From Arabidopsis thaliana (taxonomy: Eukaryota; Streptophyta; Magnoliopsida; Brassicales; Brassicaceae), in contig NC_003076.8 of NCBI RefSeq assembly GCF_000001735.4, forward strand, positions 18,541,835 to 18,605,834: 64,000 bases of DNA, read 5' to 3'. A program made the translations under genes and the position numbers. The notes below the pieces were generated by a model. It was not told where the DNA came from. It did no database searches and saw only the letters and a list, made by a program, of their open reading frames with translations. Of the stretch, positions 58,267-64,000 are shown piece by piece; position 1 is the stretch's first letter; each line of letters opens with the position of its first letter.

Positions 58267-59601
58267 TTAAGAGATTTCTTGAAACTCGGACCGATTAATA
58301 CATACCTCTGAATAGCGAACATGATCATGGTGTGAATACGATGTTTTCACAATCGTCTCCCATTTTTTAGACTGAGAGTCAGTCTTTTTCTCCATATTCT
58401 TCTTAAAACGGGCTGCTTGACCGGAGACGACTACGGCGAATTGACCAGAGACGACGGAGGAGGTGGTCGAGCTTCTCGGAAGTGTCCGGCAAAGCCAAGA
58501 CTCTGAAGGAGTTTTAGGCAATGGAGGTTGAGAAACAGAGAGATTCTCTGACCTGTTTTTGTTTCTGTTGCTCCTTCTCTTTACTTCTTCCACAAGAAAC
58601 CTAATCTCTTGTCTCTGATTCTGATCGGTTGTTTGTTGCAACCTCGAATGATTTCTCGGGATCTGGAGTGTTTCTCTGGATTTAGGTAGAGAAATCCTGG
58701 AAATATCGTTTGAAAATCTTGGCGTTGCATCGATTTCTTGAGACTTACTCATAACCTTGCTTGATTTGAAGATTCTCGGTGATGTTGATTTCGTTTTGTA
58801 AACAGAATCTATCGATTTAGGGTTTATGATATTTTCCGATTTTACTCCAACATCCTGACATGTCTTGATCCGAGAGAGAACCGGGGTAAGAACATCCACT
58901 GAGTTCTTGGAACAGAACCATGGCAAGAACCCTAACTGACCTTTCTTGGAGTCATTTGAGTAAACTAATGCATCAATACCATCCACATGATTATGATCAC
59001 AATGCTCCTCATCATCAACGTCGTTGTTCAAATCTTGATTAATTGCCATGGAGACTCTCTGTAGAGCAATGCTCTGTTTCTTCTTCTTCTCCGCTTTAAC
59101 TCGAGAAGCTTCTTTCTTCATTTTCAAGGAGATTGCTTCCGCGGCTGGTAAAAATCTCGACATGATGAGATCACGATATTCAAGAATGACGTCATCTCTT
59201 GAAACATTACTCGATCTGTCTCCATCTCCATTATTCTCGAACTCACTTACTCCACTTGAGCTGCAATTAACAGAGAAACTTGCGGTTGAAGAAACCATTT
59301 CCATAGCTTTGATTAGGTCTGACTCTTCGACTAGGTTTTTTTTATCCTTTGGCTTTCCAGGTGTTTGTTCCCATTTGAAAGGAACTGACGATGGTTCCAT
59401 TACATGCTCGAAACTCTGGTCTTGTAATAATCGAATCAGAATTTCATTCTCTGTTTCTTGACATGAATCTTTGATTTCTCTCCTTCTCGTCGTCATCGTC
59501 TTCTTCTTGGTGTTCTCTGATTCGTTTGGATCATCAGGTTTAGTCGGAACTCGCCTCACGGATAGGAATGGAGCATCTAAATTTAGTTTCTTCTCCTCCA
59601 T
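58267..59601 (-). CDS. DUF688-family protein
   Basis: Intronless, 444 aa from MEEKKLNLDAPFLSVRRVPT. The frame stays open upstream to 59628 but without an ATG. The N-terminal MEE-x-LN-x-APFLSVRR and the conserved VPFKWEQTPGKPKD motif near residue 76 are DUF688 landmarks. There is a second cluster (GFLPWFCSKNSVDVLTPVLS). The rest is low-complexity, Lys/Ser/Glu-rich and probably disordered; the basic stretch KKMKKEASRVKAEKKKKQ-like (here LKMKKEASRVKAEKKKKQ) could send it to the nucleus. Plant-specific; no known function. Confidence 0.85.
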   Translation of the reverse strand: MEEKKLNLDAPFLSVRRVPTKPDDPNESENTKKKTMTTRRREIKDSCQETENEILIRLLQDQSFEHVMEPSSVPFKWEQTPGKPKDKKNLVEESDLIKAMEMVSSTASFSVNCSSSGVSEFENNGDGDRSSNVSRDDVILEYRDLIMSRFLPAAEAISLKMKKEASRVKAEKKKKQSIALQRVSMAINQDLNNDVDDEEHCDHNHVDGIDALVYSNDSKKGQLGFLPWFCSKNSVDVLTPVLSRIKTCQDVGVKSENIINPKSIDSVYKTKSTSPRIFKSSKVMSKSQEIDATPRFSNDISRISLPKSRETLQIPRNHSRLQQTTDQNQRQEIRFLVEEVKRRSNRNKNRSENLSVSQPPLPKTPSESWLCRTLPRSSTTSSVVSGQFAVVVSGQAARFKKNMEKKTDSQSKKWETIVKTSYSHHDHVRYSEVCINRSEFQEIS

Positions 59602-62266
59602 TTTTGCTTCTGATAAAAATCCTTTCAAGAACTCTCTTTCACCCCAAAAAAAATAAACTTTAAAGAAGGTGTCAAGAATTAAGAAAGTGTAAAATGTATA
59701 AATGAAAAGGAATCTAAAGAGTTAGTGATGTTTTCTGTTTCTGCTTTGCTATATACAATCAGAGAAATAACACCATTTATTAGAAAACAAAAAAAATAAA
59801 GACGATTTAAAGAATCTACATAGGGAGGACCGAAAAATGAATGTTAGGGGAAGAGTCAGTCAATAAATAAAGTGTCTCAATGGTAAAATTTAGAATTATC
59901 GCAGTAAAAAGATAATTCAATTATGGTTTTGATAAAAAAAAATGGTGGTACGAAACGAAAGAATGGATGGAATGATAAATTTATTCAAATTAAAAATTAA
60001 AAGAAGAATAATAAAAAATAGGGATAAACATTAAAAATAAATAATAATAATAGATATAGTCACCTTTCTTACTGTTTCAGAACAATGGGGGGTACAAGAT
60101 TTTTGTTTGAGAAAATATGACTTTCGAATTTCGATAGGATCAATTCAACTTTTGTTGTTGGACTGTTATGAGGTTGAGATTCTCGTGAACAACTCCATTG
60201 ATGATTATTAATTAATTAACTAGTGTTATTTTATGTTGAATGGAATTCTAAACATGTATTGGAAATGAAATTTCGTTTTATAGTAAACGACATTGTTGAT
60301 CATAAAACCGAAGTTTTGTTCAAAACAGAAAAATATCAAATTATTAAAAAAAAAATGTAAATTACTATGTTACTATTCAAAATTTAAATATTATCAATAA
60401 AATTTTCAATTTATGTCATACATTCACCTAATTAGGCGGGTCTTATCTAATATACAATACAATTCAATATACTTCAAAATTTTGGTTGTCCGGGTAATAA
60501 ATTTTTAGAAGAAGATTTTGTAAAATGTGTATAGTTTTGATATTTTAACTATATATTAAAGCTAAATCAATTAAAAAACTATGAATTTTTTAAACAAGTT
60601 TACTTTTGATATTTTTTTATATATCAGGTCCAGACATCTACAAAATACTTGATTTTTTACTTTTGATAATATTCAATATTCAAATACTCTAAATTCCACA
60701 AAGCCGAAATTTAATTAGATCCAGATAATTACATCTTATTACAAATCTAAACACCCTAAAATTTCAAAAATATGTAAGTCATTTTCATTCTTGAGTAACC
60801 AATTCATAAATAATGTAAGACATGCTTTCGTTATTTTGAGGGCCACGCAACGTTTTTGATAATTCTTTTAGCTCTCTGCATAATGTCATACCATGCTATA
60901 TTTATTCATCTTAAATCATGTCCAATCATTGTTATTGTTTTTAAAAAAAATCTCCAATCATTTTTTTTTCTTTTGCTAATATCCTATTTCCTGCTGTTAT
61001 AAATAAACAGAATGTATGTATTTTTATATATTTTTCTTTTTTGCAACAACTAATTTTAATTAGATATTAATTAGGGTTTGATACAAACAGAATAGCCTCT
61101 TTTGGCAAAGCATCAACTTGACGATTTAGATTTCGAGATATGAAATTGAAAAGGTAATACGCGAAATTAGCTAAAAAATAAAGATAGGTTGTCATGTAGA
61201 ATCTTGTAGAGATCCTTGTGATACAGCTTCAAATTGAGTACTTTGATAAGAATTTTCCAATCTGAAACAAAGAAGTAAATGGTAGAGGCCGATTCAGTTG
61301 TAACTCTCATCGCAACAAGAGTTGCCAAAGCTGAGGAGATCGGATGTAAGAGGCAGTGGAATTTCCTTTCAAAAGCTTCATAATGTATGTATATAGCTTA
61401 TAGTATACAAGTAATTGTGCACGTTTTTTAGTGCAGTCGTTATTTATTGTCTCTTTCTTGGGCACTATATTTTAAAGTTAGAGGAAAATAAAAATAGTAA
61501 CATATGGTCTATTTTAAAGGAAATCATGAAAGTATATTGGCAAACAAAAAAATCATCAAATACCTTTTGCTGTTCTAAAAACTACTCCCAAAAATAAACA
61601 AGGCGTACCTTCTTGTAATCAATAATGTGGACCTTAGATGCATCGAAACAAGGTGAAGAAGATAGCAAATTATTAATATTGTCATTTAATATAATTTATT
61701 AAATACCAAACTCTTCAAAACTGTCTGTAAATGTTCATTCAATTCACCAGCGGCAATTTTGTTTTTATGTAGAAAAAAAGGACCAACGTCTTAATGGAGT
61801 GTTTTTTTAAAAACTTTGGAGGCTTGGACCAAAAAAAAAAGTCACCGACCCCTACATTTAATGTACTAGACTATAGACTTTTAAATGTTGAGCATGTTTC
61901 ATTAACCGGATAACAAAGAACCCTAAATTTGCGGAGGTGAAAAGGACAGGGTAGAACTAGTGATTGTCTTTCGCATGACAACTGCTCTTAGATATCGTGG
62001 AAGATCCATTGCCTATCATTCAAAAGCTCTGAGCCAACCAAGAATCTATTTCTAGATTTCTACCACATCAAAATTACAGAAACTTTTTTTTAAAATGAAA
62101 TAAAAGAACAAACGTAAGATACTAACTAACTTACTAATAATTAAGTTACTAACAAATACTCCTTATATTTAATATTATACATATACTTACTTATTTCCCA
62201 TCGACCATGACTATTGCTAGTTGAACCTGATTATAATTCTTAAAAACTAAAACTATAATCTAAAAA
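59602..62266. other. Gene-free AT-rich region between DUF688 gene and PYL11
   Basis: No convincing gene or RNA. A Helitron-end-like motif lies at 60424-60449. The region just after 61900 is somewhat less AT-rich but carries only short chance frames. Confidence 0.45.
60424..60449 (+). mobile_element. Degenerate Helitron 3' end
   Basis: TCACCTAATTAGGCGGG followed by TCTTATCTAA matches the 3' end of the outer Helitron (CCCGCCTAAATAGGCGGGCC, TTATCTAG) with one stem side decayed and CTAG changed to CTAA. The 5' end is not found. Confidence 0.5.
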
Positions 62267-62752
62267 TTACAACTTTAGATGAGCCACCCTCTCCGAGAGC
62301 TTAGCCAATGACTTAAGATTAAACCCAACGATTGTATCAGCAAAAGACGTCGTTTCCTCCTCACTATTTCCTTCCGGCACATCCACCACATAACTCTCCA
62401 CCACCACCGTCTTCTCCTCCGTATCCGCCGCCACAAACGCCATCGTTTTCGACCGGTAATTAACCAAACGATGATCACCACCTATAATGCTAATCATCAT
62501 CACATGAGACTCATCGTCAAGTTCATCTAATCTCTCTCGGCTGAACTCCGCTGGAAGACCGGAAACCACCGTCACTTCACGGACGGAGCCTTCTCCTCCA
62601 TCGCCGGAGCTTAGATTGCACGTTTTCACGAATTGTTTGTAGGCTTGAGGGTTATCAAACCGACGTAGAATTGACCAAACTAGAGATAGTGGAGCATCTA
62701 TAGTTTGTACTAGTGTGGAACCGCACGTATGATATTTTTGAGAAGTTTCCAT
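62267..62752 (-). CDS. PYL11: ABA receptor PYL11 (PYR/PYL/RCAR, START-like)
   Basis: Intronless, 161 aa, [20 protein letters not shown]. The helix-grip pocket parts are visible: [14 protein letters not shown] with the lysine that pairs with the ABA carboxylate, the gate loop SGLPAEF, the latch GGDHRLVNY (HRL intact), and the C-terminal helix [23 protein letters not shown] binding closes the gate and lets the receptor block clade-A PP2C phosphatases. Short length and the missing N-terminal extension place it with the monomeric PYL11/12/13 group. PYL12 (159 aa) is the next gene in the reference and should lie just beyond this window; I tell PYL11 from it by length and position. Confidence 0.94.
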   Translation of the reverse strand: METSQKYHTCGSTLVQTIDAPLSLVWSILRRFDNPQAYKQFVKTCNLSSGDGGEGSVREVTVVSGLPAEFSRERLDELDDESHVMMISIIGGDHRLVNYRSKTMAFVAADTEEKTVVVESYVVDVPEGNSEEETTSFADTIVGFNLKSLAKLSERVAHLKL

Positions 62753-64000
62753 TTGTGTATTGCTGTTTTTTTGACGAAATTGTCCTTTTATCGACCGTTG
62801 TTTTGTGTGACAGTATCTTCAAACCTTTTTGAAGCTTCCATGCATTAGTGTTCGAGTATTTATACGAGAAATATCTAAGAACAATGCCGACTAAAAAAAA
62901 ATATGAGTTGTCATTTTTTGGTGTTTTCTGCAAAATATGAATGTAATATCAAGTAAGAAAAACTTTGTTGATTTGTATAACATAAGATGATAAAAAGAAG
63001 TTTAAAGTGTATATATATTTTAAAAGAATACATTGTAATATGCACATAAAACCAAAAAAATGCTTTAAAAGAAAGACTGATTAATCAGTGTAGGATGTGT
63101 AGCATATGGTGACAATATATAGGCATATGGCTACATATTTGTCCGTAAAATATATTTAAATAAATTGTAAACTTTAGAATGCACATTTGTTTTGTAACGT
63201 CATTGTAATGAAGAATGTATTTCGGTTAAATTTGGAGGGTTATGACATGGATTGTGGAAAAACTAGTGGCATGTAATAGATCCACGTTTTCGATTTCGTT
63301 CATACGAACCACACTTATTTACCACACATTTATAGACATTGTTTTTGTTGATAAAAACTTGACTAAATGAAAAAAAACAAACAAAAAAAAAACAAACAAG
63401 AACAGATGAGAGAGGGAAGGACATATCTTTAAACGCCAAGTTGAGAACAGGCCCAATGAGCCTACAGATTAAAGATCCATTTGAAGCCCAAAATAGCATC
63501 ACTTACTCCTTCAGAAGGTAAAGATAATTGAACCGGAAACCGATAAGCTTAACCAAATTGTATTTCTGTTTAACTTTTATAGGGTCCCTTTTTCTTTTGT
63601 TAACAATTTGAAAAGGACCAAATAATTGAACCTTCGATCGTAATCGCAATCTCACATTTTCAAACTCTTATATTTTAATCTGATCAAAAATAAAAATAGA
63701 CACACAATAAAATAAAGTTAAACAGAATAAAACGTTTACGAGTTCAGTCGATCAATATGATTAGAGATGAAAATAATTTCGGTAAGACTTTTGCATGCAA
63801 TCTATCAAGATTCAAGGCCGTATTTTAGCATATGTAAGTAGGATAATCGAACAATCCTAATTTTGTTTAAGAAAATCTTAAGTAAATATGTATAAGTGAG
63901 GTTATTTTTTTTTTTAATTGTTTACCAACATATTAGCAAAATGTTTTTTAAATATTACCTTCAAGTAAAAATAGTTTGAAATGGCTCTTCATTCTACTAG
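62753..64000. other. PYL11 promoter and downstream spacer
   Basis: AT-rich; no complete gene. PYL12 is not within these bases. Confidence 0.45.

Overview
The window is plant nuclear DNA and I read it as Arabidopsis thaliana chromosome 5, the block from HSFA4C to PYL11 (AT5G45710 to AT5G45860). The reasons are AT-rich intergenic DNA, short GT-AG introns, plant-only families (CIPK, PYL, DOG1, STICHEL-like, PORR, DUF688, RPL11 with plant promoter boxes), and a gene order that matches what I remember of that region. The locus names come from memory. Exon coordinates were read from the sequence by hand and checked for splice consensus, phase and total length.

Layout. 1-872: 3' part of HSFA4C (+). 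1146-1217: tRNA-Glu(UUC) (-). 1504-4795: STICHEL-like AAA+ ATPase (-). 5.5-15 kb is a mobile-element-rich stretch. It holds a PIF/Harbinger-like element (8134-8963), a duplicated last exon of the neighbouring UBTD-like gene (9340-9695), an intronless C1-domain gene (10142-11824, +), and a hAT element (12274-14896) with a Helitron inside it and a second Helitron inside that. 15141-16263: small UBTD-like gene (-). 17011-17082: tRNA-Gly(UCC) (+). 17484-18805: RABA1c (+). 19287-21171: WDR53-like WD40 protein (+). 21734-23011: RLP55 (+). 23447-24662: RPL11 (-). 25112-27791: LRR receptor kinase (-). About 28.4-29.1 kb: decayed NYN-type gene (-). 30559-31830: PORR-domain protein (+). 33931-37138: MEE62-type LRR pseudokinase (-). 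37.1-43.1 kb: gene-free. 43108-44559 and 45247-46566: convergent intronless CIPK19 and CIPK20. 48382-49566: DOG1 (-). 52246-55387: MDIS1 LRR receptor (-). 58267-59601: DUF688 protein (-). 62267-62752: PYL11 (-).

How the genes relate. This is an ordinary eukaryotic array with no operons. Two themes recur. The first is cell-surface LRR receptors: RLP55, the 614-aa kinase, the MEE62-type protein and MDIS1, of which the last two lack catalytic residues. The second is ABA, calcium and seed signalling: PYL11, CIPK19/20 and DOG1, which do not adjoin functionally but share hormone and stress biology. I found no sign of an undescribed multi-gene system. The most informative new-looking structures are the three-level nested transposon with an internal empty-site control, a 114-nt in-frame cassette exon in MDIS1, an in-frame retained-intron option encoding a membrane-like helix in the STICHEL-like gene, and an unlisted NYN-type pseudogene.
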